Shown here: positions 20,095 to 31,250 of the stretch, piece by piece
Layout: each line of letters starts with the position of its first letter
Position numbering within the stretch: the stretch's first letter is position 1
From: Euglena gracilis
Lineage: Eukaryota > Euglenida > Euglenophyceae > Euglenales
Length of the DNA: 64,000 bases
Direction: 5' to 3'
Assembly (NCBI GenBank): GCA_039621445.1
Contig: CP154955.1
Location: forward strand, 20,095,916 to 20,159,915
The notes under the pieces: model-generated
The model's database searches: none
What the model saw: the letters and a program-made list of their open reading frames with translations, nothing else
Told to the model about the DNA's origin: nothing
Made by a program: the position numbers and the translations under genes

Positions 20095-21227
20095 CAGGGC
20101 TCCCAAGACTGCAGGCAGCAAAGCTTATAGGAAGCAGTAGCAATGGTTAAATTTAAAGATAAAGAACTTCACAGTTGAAGGTATGTACCTGTCGCTTGTT
20201 CTGCTGAATTGCTCATTTCCAGTGAAAGTCGGCTGTGTTGGTCTTTTCCACTGTTAGCCTGGTAAAATGAATTTTAATGAAAAGTCTGTGGTTGTTGCAT
20301 CAAATGTCTGTGGCATGCATGTGGAATCGTATGCTTTTTTAGTGCAACGTTCTGTCAATGCCTGTTTATGTTTATGTTTTATGTTTATGTTTTCCTCTTT
20401 CTGTGGGTATTTTCTGTTGCATCATTCGTGGCCAACATCTCATCACAGTTGACACACATTGACTGTGTGTGTTGTTAAAAGCTGGGGAACAGTGCAATTG
20501 TTTGTTTGGATGCATGTGTTTTCATCAGGTGCATTGAGAGAAGCTGAAGACCAGAAGCTGAAGGAAGGCAGGTTAAAAAATGTTTTGTAACTGCTGCAGT
20601 GCATTTTTTTTGTGACGTAGCGCCTTTTTTGTTGTGCCTACACTGTTGTGTTTTGCAAATGCATTACATTAATTATTAATTAATTAATTAATTACATTAA
20701 TTCCTGACGTATTTAATGTACTTGCGGTTTTCGCCCGGGCCTGTAGGGGGGACGGGAATAGCTCACTGTCATAGCACTTTTTATAAAGAACTTCCCAAAA
20801 AAAATTGCTCAAAAATTGACGTTTTTGGGACGTTTTCCAAATCATTTTTTGGCAAAATATGCTTAAAATTGACCATTTTTTGTGAACATCCCAAAAAGTT
20901 GCCCAAAATGACCCCTTTTGGGTTGCCCGAGGGTCGGGTATGGGAATAGCTTGGGGGGGGGGACCGAGGCCCCCCCCCACTGTTCCCATTGGGCCATAAG
21001 GGTCCCGGGGACGGGAGTAGCTCGGGGGGGGGGGGGTATTTTTTTGCCTTTAGGTTTTTATTTCCTTTCTTTCTTGGTAGCCATGAACATCACTAAACAT
21101 CACTCCCCCTTGTTGTCTGATGCATTTGCTCCAGGGAGGCATGATAAGAGCGTGCCAAAGGAATTTCCTCGGTGAGCCGGGCCTGAGGGACAATAAATGG
21201 GGGCAATCAGACATAGCCGGAAACTTG
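20095..21227. other. No gene recognised
   Basis: A TTAAT-rich stretch (about 20665-20702), then T-rich and G-rich repeats with GACGGGAATAGCTC-like motifs at about 20751, 20939 and 21011. No supported coding region. Confidence 0.5.
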
Positions 21228-21385
21228 GGGGGTGGGGTCCCCACGGCCAGCCAGATACCGGCCAGACCTCCTTCTCCTCTTTTTTTCACCAGCCACCAGC
21301 CAGACCTCCTCCTCCTCTTCTCCCAGCCACCAGCCACGGCTAACCGCGGCTGGGGCGCCTCCTCCTCTTTTAGTGCCTAAGTTTA
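21228..21385. repeat. Left-end fragment of the TIR element family
   Basis: GGGTCCCCACGGCCAGCCAG through TTTTAGTGCCTA matches 829-985 and 9079-9245. The right end is not found nearby, so this copy is a fragment. Confidence 0.8.
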
Positions 21386-21984
21386 CTTGCCCCCCCCTCG
21401 CCCCGCCCCCCCCGCGGGCGTCGCCCCAAGTTGCAAAAAAGAAAAAAACAAAATCACATACATACTGGGCGGTAAGGGCAGTGTGCAGGGAATTTCTTAA
21501 GCCGGAGGGTACCCTACCCCCTGGGGGGGGGGTCCAGCCAGCCAGCAGCTCAAATCCAGCCAGCAGCCCAAATTCGGGCTGGGAGCCCCCCCCCCCCGGG
21601 GGTCGACTGAAATAAAGTCGGGTCCAGCCCGGCCGGAGGCCAGGCCAGCCGGCCGAAGGCCGGGCCTGCCGGCCGCAGGCTGGCCAGCCAACTGGGCTGC
21701 CCAGCTCACCTATCCCTGCATTTTTTCCCCTCACCACAGCTTCCTCCATCACAGCCCCCAGCCTTGATCTAGCTCCATCCACCAAAATGTCGAAAATGGC
21801 AAAAATGTGTTAGAAATTTTTGTTTTTCACCGACCCAGCCCAGCCCAGCCCCCTCCAGCCCCGGACCCCCCCCCCCCCCCCACCCGGGGGGGGGGTCCAG
21901 CCAGCAGCCCAAATCCAGCCAGCAGCCTTTTTGCCAGCCGGAGGCTGGACCCCCCCCCCCCAGTGCCAAACGGTAGACTGGGGG

Positions 21985-23335
21985 GGGGGGGGTAGTGGGT
22001 AGTCGGCCGACTAGTCGGCCGACCAATTGGGTAGTCGGCCGACTAATTGGTAGGCCGACTAGTCGGCGGACCAATTGGGTAGTCGGCCGACTAGTCGGCC
22101 GACTACCCACTCTAATGTACTAACGGGTCAAAACCGCCGACTTTTAAGCCCCCCCCCTGGGAAAATTTTTTTGTCTAAATCACCTCAACACCAGTCAAAA
22201 CCCACCCAAATGGCTCCAGAACCCCCCAATCGGGGGTGAATATGCAAAAAAATTGGGGGAAAATGTCCATTTTGGGCCACTTTTGACAAAAGTACACCTC
22301 TCCCCATTGAATTTTCAATATAAGTCAAAATTTGCACAAAAAAAGGGTCTTATCCCTCCAAGTCTATTGCCAACATAGAAGGGATTTTGTTATTTGAGGG
22401 GGGGGGTCCGGGGGGGGGGCGGAGCCCCCCCCCGCCTATGCCAAAGTAAGCCACAAAAACGACTTAGCCCCCGAGTATGTTGCCAACACAGAAGGGATTT
22501 TGTTATTTGAGGGGGGGGGGGGGGTGCGGGGGGGCGGAGCCCCCCCGCCTATGCCAAAGTGAGCCACAAAAACGAATTAGCCCCCGAGTTTGTTGCCAAC
22601 ACAGAAGGGATTTTGTTATTTGAGGGGGGGGGTGCGGGGGGGGGCGGAGCCCCCCCCGCCTATGCCAAAGTGAGCCACAAAAACGACTTAGCCCCCGAGT
22701 ATGTTGCAAACAGAAGGGATTTTGTTATTTGAGGGGGGGGTGCGGGGGGGCGGAGCCCCCCCCACCTATGCCAAAGTGAGCCACAAAAACGACTTAGCCC
22801 CCGAGTATGTTGCCAACACAGAAGGGATTTTGTTATTTGAGTCTCGGATTGGGGTGGAGGGGGGAGTTTTCTGCCTCTCGTGATGCAGAACGCAGATTGC
22901 AGATTGCATTTCTAAAGGATTTTAATGTAATCCCTGTTTCATCATTGGTTTTTTACCCCTCCGGACCCCCATCAAGGGCCCACCGACCCCCCACTGACCA
23001 AAGATTTCCATCTGGGGGTGTTTATTTAGGCGTAAGACACTTATTTGGACCCATCCGGACCATTTCCGGGTGATTTGGGCCCGCCACAGACCATTTTTAT
23101 GACCGCCGACTAGCCACCGACTAGTTTCCATTGGATTTTGTTCATGGGGGGGGCTTAAAAGTCGTCGGTTTTTTCCCGTTAGTACATTAGAGTGGGTAGT
23201 CGGCCGACTAGTTGGCCGACTACCCACTCCCCCCCCCCCCCCTGTCTCGCCGACTAGCTACCGACTAGGCCTAGTCGGTGGACCAATTGGGTAGTCGGCC
23301 GACTAGTCGGCCGACTACCCACCACCCCCCCCCCC
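21985..23335. repeat. GTCGGCCGACT inverted-repeat blocks
   Basis: At 21993-22113 and 23196-23333 are clusters of AGTCGGCCGACTA, each itself palindromic, flanked inward by an inverted pair (TCTAATGTACTAACGGG and CCCGTTAGTACATTAGA). Together they form long nested inverted repeats inside the hAT-like element. Confidence 0.8.
22368..22850. repeat. Tandem repeat, about 110 bp x 5
   Basis: Five units starting near 22368, 22470, 22588, 22700 and 22807. Each contains CAGAAGGGATTTTGTTATTTG, a G run, a C run and ATGCCAAAGTGAGCCAC. The G run and C run within a unit can pair. Confidence 0.85.
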
Positions 23336-23395
23336 CCCCAGTCTACCGCCTTGCGCCCCCCCCCCCCCCCCGGGGGGTCCTTAAGAAATTCCCTG

Positions 23396-23570
23396 CCAGT
23401 GTGGGACGCAAATGGAGTTGTGCACGTTTAGGACAGAGCAGACGACCGTGAAAGCCCATTCAAGGATATGAAAATCTTTCCCTCGGAATCTGGCGCGGAA
23501 AATTTCCCACTTTTTCACTCGGCCGAAGGCCTGTTCCACCCGGCTCCGGTAAATTGATGCAGCCTTTGGA
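23396..23570 (-). pseudogene. PIF/Harbinger-like (DDE_Tnp_4) transposase C-terminal fragment
   Basis: The minus strand reads YRSRVEQAFGRVKKWEIF, then RARFRGKDFHILEW and VCSVLNVHN. R..VEQ.FGR.K is the usual C-terminal signature of PIF/Harbinger and IS5-like transposases, around the last catalytic Glu. The reading appears to resume across the hAT-like element at 21440-21485 (TALTAQYV). Upstream, beyond the GC-rich insertion, TDCVLADLALRVGPKNLTP (about 24020-24110, minus) may be the preceding part. No intact gene. Confidence 0.55.
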
Positions 23571-23995
23571 GGCTATGCACAGGGGGGGGGGGGGCGGGGG
23601 GGGGGGGCGAGCGGCCGCGCGGGCGGCCGCGGGGGGTGGAGGGGGTCCGAGGGCGGCCGCGCGGGCGGCGCGCATCCTAAAATCGGTGATTTTCCGGTCC
23701 AAAAAGTGGTCATTTTTTGTCATTTTTGGGGCCATTTTTGACGTGCTTTTTGAAGTGCTTTTTTGGCCGCGCGCAGAGCGCGCGGCCCCATGGTCATTTT
23801 TGGGCCTCAAAAAAGTCGCGATTTTTTCACTTTTTTTTTCTTGGCTATGCCAGGCACAGTGGGGGGAGGGGGGGTCCAGGGGGGGCGAGCGGCCGCGCAG
23901 GCGGCCGCGCAGGGGCCGCGCATGGGGGGGGGAGGGGGGGGGTCCCGGACCCCCCCCCCCCCCCGAGCGGCGCGCCTAGCCTCCTTTGTGCTCTT
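23560..23995. mobile_element. GC-palindromic MITE, copy 1
   Basis: Ends GGAGGCTA (left) and TAGCCTCC (right) with CTTTG on both outer sides. Inside are GGCCGC-rich blocks and a palindrome GGCCGCGCGC-AGA-GCGCGCGGCC (about 23764-23787). A second copy is at 25905-26395. Confidence 0.6.
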
Positions 23996-24480
23996 CCTCT
24001 TCCTCGGTAAGCCCCACACCGGCGGATTGGCCGGTGTCAAATTTTTGGGACCGACTCGTAGGGCCAAGTCGGCCAAAACACAGTCGGTTGGGGTCAACTT
24101 CATGCCTGTGCTTACCGACCAGGGGGGGGGGGGTCTGGACGGGACCCAGAAATTTTTTATTGAAAATGGCCTAGCACCCCCTCCCCGTGGGGTAGGCACC
24201 CCACTGGGCTCGAGCCTGGTCAGGCTTGGGCGATGGAGACAAGGCACAGGGGGGGGGAGGGTCCGAGGGGGGGGTTGGAAGCTGTACAGGGGGGGGGGAG
24301 GTGGGGGGTCCCCAGAAAATCACAACTGTACTACCTACCCCCGAGACAGTTGCGACATTTTTCGTCCAATTGAGGTTGGCAATGATGGATTTTGCGAAAT
24401 TCAGATGCATTTTACGAAATATTTGTCTCTTGTAAAAAGAATGGTAGCCAGTGTTTTCACTTTAAACACTTAGCAGAAAG
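23996..24480. other. Decayed transposon sequence, G-rich
   Basis: Contains the possible upstream part of the PIF/Harbinger-like fragment on the minus strand and several G9-12 runs. No intact gene. Confidence 0.4.
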
Positions 24481-25560
24481 GCAGGAAGCAGCTTCAATCA
24501 CTCCCCCTTGGCACACCATGCGGAATTGAGCCAGGGTTGACGTTTTTTTGTTGTTTGAAAAAAGAACAAAAAATATGTTTTTTTTAAAAAAAAACACAAA
24601 AAAACATGTTTTCTTTTTGAAAAAGCAAAAATTGACCTTTTTCCTTGCGAAATGGCTATTTTTTGAGGAAAAAGTCCCAAGGTTATTTTTTTGGTCATCA
24701 AAAAGTGACGTTTTTTTAGTTTTTCCAAACCCTTCATCCGAAAATGCTTTTCATGGCCAGCACCCTTTACGGACTTCGAAGCTGCAGAGATGAAAAAAGG
24801 CCTTTTTCTAAAAAAAACATTTCAAAAAAAATTCCCCCAAACCCTCCATGAGGTTTTTTTTTGTTTTTTTAAAAAGCATTTTTTTCTTAGGGGGTGCTAC
24901 CCCCGTGACCCCCCCCCCCGTTACACCCCCGTGACCCGAGAATCGATCCTTCGCCATTCTTTTTTTAAAGCATTTTTTTAAAAAAATGAGCTTTTGCGTG
25001 TCCTTGTCCGCCCACTTCACACCCAAAAATGGCCAAAAACCTTGTCCCCTAAAAGAAGTGCCAAAAACTGGTGCATTTCCAAACCAAAAACGGAATTTTG
25101 TCAAAAATGGCCCAAACTTCATCCCAAAAACGTGTTGGTCAAGAAAATCCTACCTTTCAAAAATGATCAATTTTATCACGATGCAACGTTACGGATGTTG
25201 CCTCCCGACCACCTGCAAAGCGGCATGCCCCCCCCCGTGCCCCCCCCCCCCCCCCCCCCCCCCCGCCCCGTGCCCCCCCATGACCCCCCCCCCGCGACCC
25301 GCACCACCCCCTTAAAAAAACATGGTTTTTTGTTTCAAAAAACAAGCCGTTTTTTTAATTTTTTTCCATCTCTCGGGGGGGGGGTGGGGGGGAGGGGGAG
25401 GGGTCCCAGGAGGGGGGGGGTTGGAACTGTACAGGGGGGGGGAGGGGGGGGTCCCAAGGTTTGACCAACTGTACTGCCTTGTCCCCGATGCAGTCTGGCA
25501 AGCGTTGGAGGTTAGGCAATACGGGGGGGGGGGCTGTGGACCCCCCGGTGAACTTCACCG
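24481..25560. other. A/T-rich and C-rich non-coding sequence
   Basis: Complementary T-run and A-run blocks (24540-24620, 24790-24990), a CCCGTGACCCC motif cluster (24897-24945), long C runs at 25226-25265 and G runs at 25376-25450. No credible coding region. Confidence 0.5.
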
Positions 25561-25880
25561 GTGAACGTTCACCGGGGGGGGGTACTTTCGGCGGTGAAGT
25601 TCACCGGTGATCGTCACTGTTTTGATGGCTGGGTGTGAAATTTTGATGGGTGAAATTTTGCTCCTTTCCTTTCAAAATGGTCATTTTGAGGTTGATTCTT
25701 CATGGAATTTAATCGAAATTTCCGAAAACTTGCCCAAAAATGTCATTTTTGGACATTTTTGGCCAAAAAGTGCTCTCTGGGTGAACTTCACTGGTGAAGT
25801 TCACCGATGGGTTAGGCAGAGGGGGGGGGAGGGGGTCCGGGACCCCCGGTGAACTTTCACACGGTGAACTTGACCATCGG
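25545..25880. repeat. GTGAACTTCACCGGTGAA palindrome cluster
   Basis: GTGAACTTCACCGGTGAAC and variants occur at about 25550-25575, 25600-25615, 25781-25805 and 25850-25875. Each is self-complementary and neighbours can pair. Confidence 0.8.
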
Positions 25881-25904
25881 GGGGGGAGGGGGGTCCAAAT
25901 GACC

Positions 25905-26395
25905 CAAGGGGGGCAGGCACAGCGGGGGGGGGGGGCTGGGGGGGGGCGAGCGGCCGCGGGGGGGGGTCGGGGGGGGGGGGGTTCCGAGGGCGGCCGCGCG
26001 GGCGGAACGCATCCTAAAATCGGTGATTTTTGGGTCCAAAAAGTGGTCATTTTTTGCCATTTTTGGGCCATTTTTGACCAAAAAAGTGCTTTTTGGGCCG
26101 CGCGCAGAGCGCGCGGCCCCCAAATTTGCCATTTTGTGTCCGAAAATGGTCATTTTTGGTCATTTTTGGGCCGCAAAAAATCGCGATTTTTTCACCAAAT
26201 TTTTTTTTTCTTGGCTATGCTAGGCACAGTGGGGGGTGGGGGGGGGGGGGGGGGGGTCCCCCCATTGTGTTTGGGCGAGCTGGGCCATCTCATTCTTCCG
26301 CAAGCAGGGGCCAACTCTGCTTGTTCTTTTTTCTTTCTTAAATCTTTTTTTGTCCCCTTAGGCCCCCGGCCTAGCGGCGCGCCTAGCCTCCAAAG
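25905..26395. mobile_element. GC-palindromic MITE, copy 2
   Basis: Shares with 23570-23995 the GGCCGCGCGGGCGG block, CATCCTAAAATCGGTGATTTT, the GGCCGCGCGC palindrome, TTGGCTATGC.AGGCACAGTGG and the end GCGCGCCTAGCCTCC. It is longer because of an inserted segment near its right end. Confidence 0.65.
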
Positions 26396-26562
26396 TCTAC
26401 TGCCTGATCTCCGTTGTGTCAGACATGGCCGCATTATTTTTTTGGTTTTTATATGGGGGCCATTGATATATGCAAACAAAAAAATTATGGTGGCCCCTGT
26501 CTGAGAACTCTGTGTCTTGGGTAGTGTTTTAAATAACCCAATGCCAGCCAGAGGTCCAACCC

Positions 26563-27857
26563 ACTACCATCACCCCCCCCCTAAATGACCCCCCTCTTGT
26601 CCCGGCCCAGACCCCGGGGGGTCACTTCGGGGGGGGGGCACTTAGGGGGGGGGGGTCAGAAAAAAAGGGTCTCGGACACCCCCACCCCTTTTTTTCGGAT
26701 TTTTTTTTGTGAAATTTGTGTTCTCTGGCATCATTTCCACTTGAAGGAGAACTCACGATTCTGAAAATCTCAAAAAAATGGGTCGTTTTTGAAGACTTTT
26801 TTCTTGAAAAATTTTACATTGTCTGGGCCGGGACCCCGGACAGGGTTGGATGGTTAATCGAAAAACGGTTAATCGCTTGTGACCCCCCCAGTTAATCGAT
26901 CGTTTGTGGGGGGGACAATTAACCATGGTTAATCGAAAAACGGTTAATCGCTTGTGGCCCCCCTGGTTAATCGACCTTTTTTTTGAAGTTTGTGCCACCC
27001 ATTGAGCCGGTGTTGACCGAAAGGGAAAAGATGTGTGCCACATGGGCCGTTTGGAAAGTTGTTTGTGCAAAATTATTTTAAGTTTTCATTTCTCTTTTTC
27101 AAGGAGGGGGTGTTCCCCCCGCGTCCCCCCCGCGTCCCCCCCCGCGTCCCCCCCGCGTCCCGGATTTTGGCCGGGCACATTTTTTGGTTGACCAAAGGAA
27201 AATTACATGCAAATTCGGCTGGCAGCAAGGAAAACGTGTGGGGGTAGTTGGGCCAGAGTTCCCCCCCGCCGCGTCCCCCCCGTCCCCCCCCCCCCGTCCC
27301 CCCCCCCCCGCGTCCCGAACCACCCCCGGAAGGAATTGTCACAGGAAATCATTGATTTTGCTGGCTGTTTAAAAAACGTGTGCAGCCCGCCAAATGCTTG
27401 CCCTGAAATTTGTGATCATGAACACATTTTCCATTAGGGCATCTGTGGCAAGGCACGTGCTACCAATTATTTTTATAGACTTTTCAAGTGCGTTGCGCTG
27501 CGCACTCACTTCAACTTTTGATGGAAGATTTGTAAAACATACCTCCAATGCATGAGGCTTGTCGTTTGGGTGAAAGCGCCTTGACGCATTTTGAGGATTT
27601 TGAGGAGGCAGAAGAGTTGCAACATTGCTCAACAACACTACTCAAGGGAAGGGACACTTTGAATTTTTTTGTGGCGGTTAATCGTATTTAATCGAGGGGA
27701 AAGCACAGTTAAGCGAAAATTGGTTAATCGCTTGTTGACCCCCAGTTAACCATGGTTAATCGCTTGACCCCAAAAATGACGGTTAATTGCCCAACCCTGC
27801 CCCGGAGGGTCATTTAGGGGGGGGGGGTCGTTTAGGGGGGGTGATGGTAATTTCAAA
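26563..27857. mobile_element. TIR element with GTTAATCG clusters
   Basis: The ends are inverted: TACCATCACCCCCCC.CTAAATGAC on the left, and the same as reverse complement on the right (27785-27857). Just inside, at 26850-26985 and 27670-27800, are many GTTAATCG motifs in both orientations. Between them lies an ORF-like segment (27369-27638, minus). Confidence 0.55.
27369..27638 (-). CDS. Hypothetical ORF inside the GTTAATCG element
   Basis: An 89-codon minus-strand ORF with ordinary composition (FTNLPSKVEVSAQRNALEKS, TCLATDALMENVFMITNF) set in otherwise low-complexity DNA. No domain recognised. It may be a captured gene piece or a decayed transposase fragment. Its position between the inner repeats parallels the passenger ORF at 47.5-47.9 kb. 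Confidence 0.3.
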   Translation of the reverse strand: MLLSNVATLLPPQNPQNASRRFHPNDKPHALEVCFTNLPSKVEVSAQRNALEKSIKIIGSTCLATDALMENVFMITNFRASIWRAAHVF

Positions 27858-28142
27858 ATCAGGGTCCAAGCCGAAAAAAATCCATTACCGGCCAAAGCAC
27901 AGAACCAGGGGAAGAAAACAACATGCAGTGACAATTAAATCTGCACGTGGGCCATGGGGAAGCCACCGCGCCAGAGCCAGATGAATGTCAATAGAGGCCA
28001 ATAGGCCTAAAAGCTGGGTGGGGCCCATGGCCACCGGTGGGGACCGATGTGGACCACAGGGACAGGCCAGCGGCCAATGCATAAAATTACCAGCCACGGC
28101 ACAAACTGATGCAGTGGGCTTGTGGACTGGCACGGAGAGGTT

Positions 28143-28617
28143 GTCGGGCTGACAATGGAGGTCTGGCCAGCCATGGCCAGCCACGGCTGGCTGGGGGGAT
28201 TTACAGGAGGTGGAGGTCTGGCTGGATGCACTGTTGGGGATTTGAAAGAGGAGGAGGAGGTCTGGCTGCAATGGGAAATTAGCTTCTTTTGGAAATTAGC
28301 TGCTACAACTTTTTCGCGACACGGGCAATTCTTGATTCTGGGTGGTTTCTGCACAAAATGTTAGACCTGCGGTACGAAGTCATTTGACCTGGGCAAAGTG
28401 GCACCTTTGATAAATTTGTGACACCCTACGTCTGGTTTGCTGCTACACTTCCTCCAGTTCGCTTCTGGTCATATTGCTACTCCACCTGGTGGCTCCTGGT
28501 CCCAGCCCATGGATTCAGGCGACGCATCTCCTTCCTTCCGCACCTGGGACCTCTCACAAATGCCACAGTTCCTTTTTTGCCAGCCAGCCAGCCGCGGCTA
28601 GCCAGATACCCCAGCTC
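28143..28617. repeat. Two right-end fragments of the TIR element family
   Basis: 28143-28280 is an inverted copy of the right part (GAGGAGGAGGTCTGGCTG). 28573-28617 is a direct copy ending ATACCCCAGCTCC. They face each other around unrelated sequence. Confidence 0.7.
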
Positions 28618-28684
28618 CTTGGTTTTTTTGGACGCTTTTTTGTTTTTTTTATTTTAACAATTTTTTTTAAAAAAGCAAAACAAA

Positions 28685-28890
28685 CCCCCATAAGGTTTTG
28701 CACCAAAAAAAAATTGAATGCATATTTTCAAACATTCTTGGGAACTTCTGGTGCCTTTTTGCCCATTTTTTTCATTTTTGGATGTTTTTTAACCATTTTT
28801 TTTGACAGTTTTTGAACTCGGTAGGACTCGAAGTGTGGTTTGGGTGTTTCGCAGTGAGTTTTTTTCAATGAAATTTGCCTTTTTTTTGAT
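28685..28890 (+). repeat. Dispersed T-rich repeat, copy 1 of 3
   Basis: Shares TTTTGCA...GAATGCATATTTTCAA, CAACTTCTGG, TTTTTGAAC...GTAGGA, GTGTGGTTTGGG and TTTTTCAATGAAATTT with 31250-31490 and, inverted, 49630-49870. Confidence 0.7.
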
Positions 28891-29102
28891 GTTTTTGGGG
28901 AGGAATGAATCATTTTGGTGGTCATGCATCCATTGCCCGGAAGCAATTGGTAGGGCCGAAAGAAGCTGGGAAAACCGGAAACGCATTCATCGGAAACCAA
29001 GTGGGAAGCTATTGGCATTTCGACATCGTTGTCAGGGCCCGGATTGGCTTCCACATCGCCGCATGTCAGGGCTTCCCTCCCCCAAGGTGGAAGTTCTTCC
29101 AC
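28728..29102 (-). pseudogene. LINE N-terminal fragment with 2A-like motif
   Basis: The minus strand reads LTCGDVEANPGP (about 29025-29062), a 2A consensus, then DNDVEMPIASHLVSDE, matching EADVEMPSAS after the LINE-A motif. Downstream the frame degenerates into Lys-rich low-complexity sequence of another repeat family. It is a short 5-prime LINE piece without RT. Confidence 0.65.
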
Positions 29103-29162
29103 TCATGGTGGGTGGTGCCCCTGGCCGTGCCCCTGGCCCAGGGTTACGCCTCTTTTGGCCTC

Positions 29163-29600
29163 AATATATGACGCTTGGAACTGTATGACAACTGGAAACT
29201 CGGGGTGTTGGTCAATGTCGGGAGACCTGGGGGGTAGTTGCAGACTTACCGTATGTGGAGATGACCATGTGGACCATGACCATGACTATGACCATAACGA
29301 CAATTGAAACATAGGACTCAGCATAGTCAAATGAATGTTGAAACACATAACCGGCGTGCACTGTTTATGTACATGGTGCTCCAGCCGGTTAGAAATGCAC
29401 ATTCCACATCATCCCAAGGGGACTCAGTGGGGTTTTATGTCCAATATGAACACTGTGATGGTGGTGCGAAAAATACAAATGTCATGTACACAAGTTGCAA
29501 ACGGAGGAATGCGAGTGTGAACAAAGGTGAGGGACGTTGATGGTGCAACCACACAAACATCCTGTGGAGATTGTTGCAACGGTCAGATGTACAGGTAAGG
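29163..29600. other. No gene recognised
   Basis: ATGACCATG-type short repeats (29260-29300), then unique-looking sequence with short ORFs only. Confidence 0.4.
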
Positions 29601-29614
29601 TACATTCCACATGT

Positions 29615-29672
29615 TGGGGGGTGCGCCCCCATGACCCCCCCCGTGACCCCCCCCCCCCGTGACCCGAGAATC
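29615..29672. repeat. CCCCGTGACCCC motif cluster
   Basis: GGGGGTGCGCCCCCATGACC followed by CCCCGTGACCC repeats and CCGAGAATC. Similar clusters lie at 24897-24945, 30035-30090, 30318-30390 and 57405-57445. Confidence 0.8.
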
Positions 29673-29730
29673 AAACCTTCAATATTCACACAATGAATCA
29701 ACCTTCATCACTTCAACCTTTCTTTTCATG

Positions 29731-29860
29731 GATCATTGAAACCGTGTATGGGGTCTCTGGGTTCACACCCAAACCGGCGTCTGGGACGTCAGTTTGGACG
29801 GGAAATTTGTCGCCCGAACCAGTGTCCCAGATACCAGTTCGGGCCTGGGGGTTAAGGTCA
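29731..29860. repeat. Copy of the CACCCAAACCGGCGTCTGGG family
   Basis: ATTGAAACCGTGTATGGGG, then CACCCAAACCGGCGTCTGGG and ACCAGTTCGGGCCTGG. It matches the family near 51140-51300, 51785-51830 and 52650-53275. Confidence 0.7.
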
Positions 29861-30034
29861 CCGAAGGCACAAAGGAGCCAACATGGGAGGGTGCTTCCCT
29901 GTACAAAGCAGCCAGAGCATTGACCATCGTGGTCAACATGGACGGGAGCCAGGACCGATCCTGGACCTTGGCAAAACCTTCACCGTCCAAAGAGCAAATG
30001 CCAAGAGCCAATCGTCTAGCGTCACATCCTTGGG

Positions 30035-30400
30035 GGTGTTACCCCCGTGACCCCCCAGTGACCCCCCCCGTGACCCCCCCGTGACCCGAACAAGGACCCT
30101 TTTCGGCGAAATTTTGTGGTGATTTTTTTGGCCGGTGATGCCTAAGTTGATAAAATTCTCATGCAGATTCCTAATTTTGAGGTGTAAAATTTTCAAATTT
30201 GGCTTGGTGATTCCTAATATGGTGTCAAATTCCTAATTTCAGGTGTGGGGATTCCTAATTTGTGGAATTGTTCCACAAAAATTCCGGCTCGGTGATTCCT
30301 AATTTTGCCACCAAAAATGTGGTGTTCCCCCCGTGACCCTCCCCCCCCGTGACCCCCCCGTGACCCGAACCACCCCCCGTGACCTGGGATCTGGAACCCT
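30035..30400. repeat. Two CCCGTGACCCC clusters around AT-rich spacer
   Basis: Clusters at 30035-30090 and 30318-30390 enclose repeated GATTCCTAATTT motifs (30140-30300). Confidence 0.75.
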
Positions 30401-31250
30401 CCAATAAGGTGGTGACTGAAATTTCCGGCCCTGAAATTTCACAAAATTTGACGATTTTGGACTTTTCTTTCCGACCCCATTTTTCAACAAAATTTCAGTA
30501 GTATTTCCGAGGCATGTTTTCATTCATTTTTTTTGGAAAAGGTTACCTCGTGCATAGTAGTCGAAAAAATTTAGCTGCAGCGCGTATCTTGGTGAGCTAG
30601 GGCACACCACCGGGTACCGGAGCACACCCGCAGAGCCGCAAACAGGGGCTTCGCACTTTCCCGAGTCAGACCGCGAGGGGAGGGAGGGACACCGAGGGCG
30701 AAACACAAACACCAAGTGAGAAGGTGTGCGTGGAAGTGCCTGCCGGAAACCAAGCATGACCTTACTTGGGAGAAGTTTGGATTTTGAGGTGTCTTTTTTG
30801 ACGGAGGGGGGCCCACAGGGGGGCTACGGCCGCACCGACCCCCCCCTGACAATACCATTGCTTGGCGTCCCTTGGGGGCAGGGGGGGACACTTTCCACTC
30901 TGAAAAGCCATTCAGTCACTTTACCCCCCGGGGCACTCCTCAGGAGGCCATGAACATTTGCCAAAAAGTATCAAAAAGTCCAAAAAAAATTCGACATTGT
31001 CGGCTGTTAAGTCACTTTTTCATTTTTGGGCCTGCCCCGGGAGAGCCAAAAGAGCCTTGGGGAGAGCCAAAAAACCAGCAAGCCACTCTGGGGTGGGGTG
31101 GGACAGGTGGTGCATGGTCACGTGCATGGTCAGTCACTTTTTTTCGGGAAACCAGTCAGTCACTACCCCTCCCATAGTGGGACGGCCTTTTTTTGACGTT
31201 GTTTTTTTGTGTTTTTTTAAAATTCTAACAATGTTTTTTTTAAAAAAACT
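30401..31250. other. No gene recognised
   Basis: Mixed unique and G-rich sequence. ORFs are short and composition-driven. Confidence 0.4.

Larger units (their letters stand above)
21486..23395. mobile_element. hAT-like non-autonomous element, 1.9 kb, 8-bp target duplication
   Basis: The ends are CAGGGAATTTCTTAAG and its reverse complement. Flanks GCAGTGTG (21478-21485) and CCAGTGTG (23396-23403) agree at 7 of 8 bases; 8-bp duplications and CAGGG ends are hAT features. It splits a PIF/Harbinger-like coding fragment. No transposase inside. Confidence 0.7.

Noticed and set aside
22368-22850. Regular 110-bp repeats as a CRISPR array
   Set aside because: Units are contiguous with no unique spacers, in a eukaryotic context and without cas genes.
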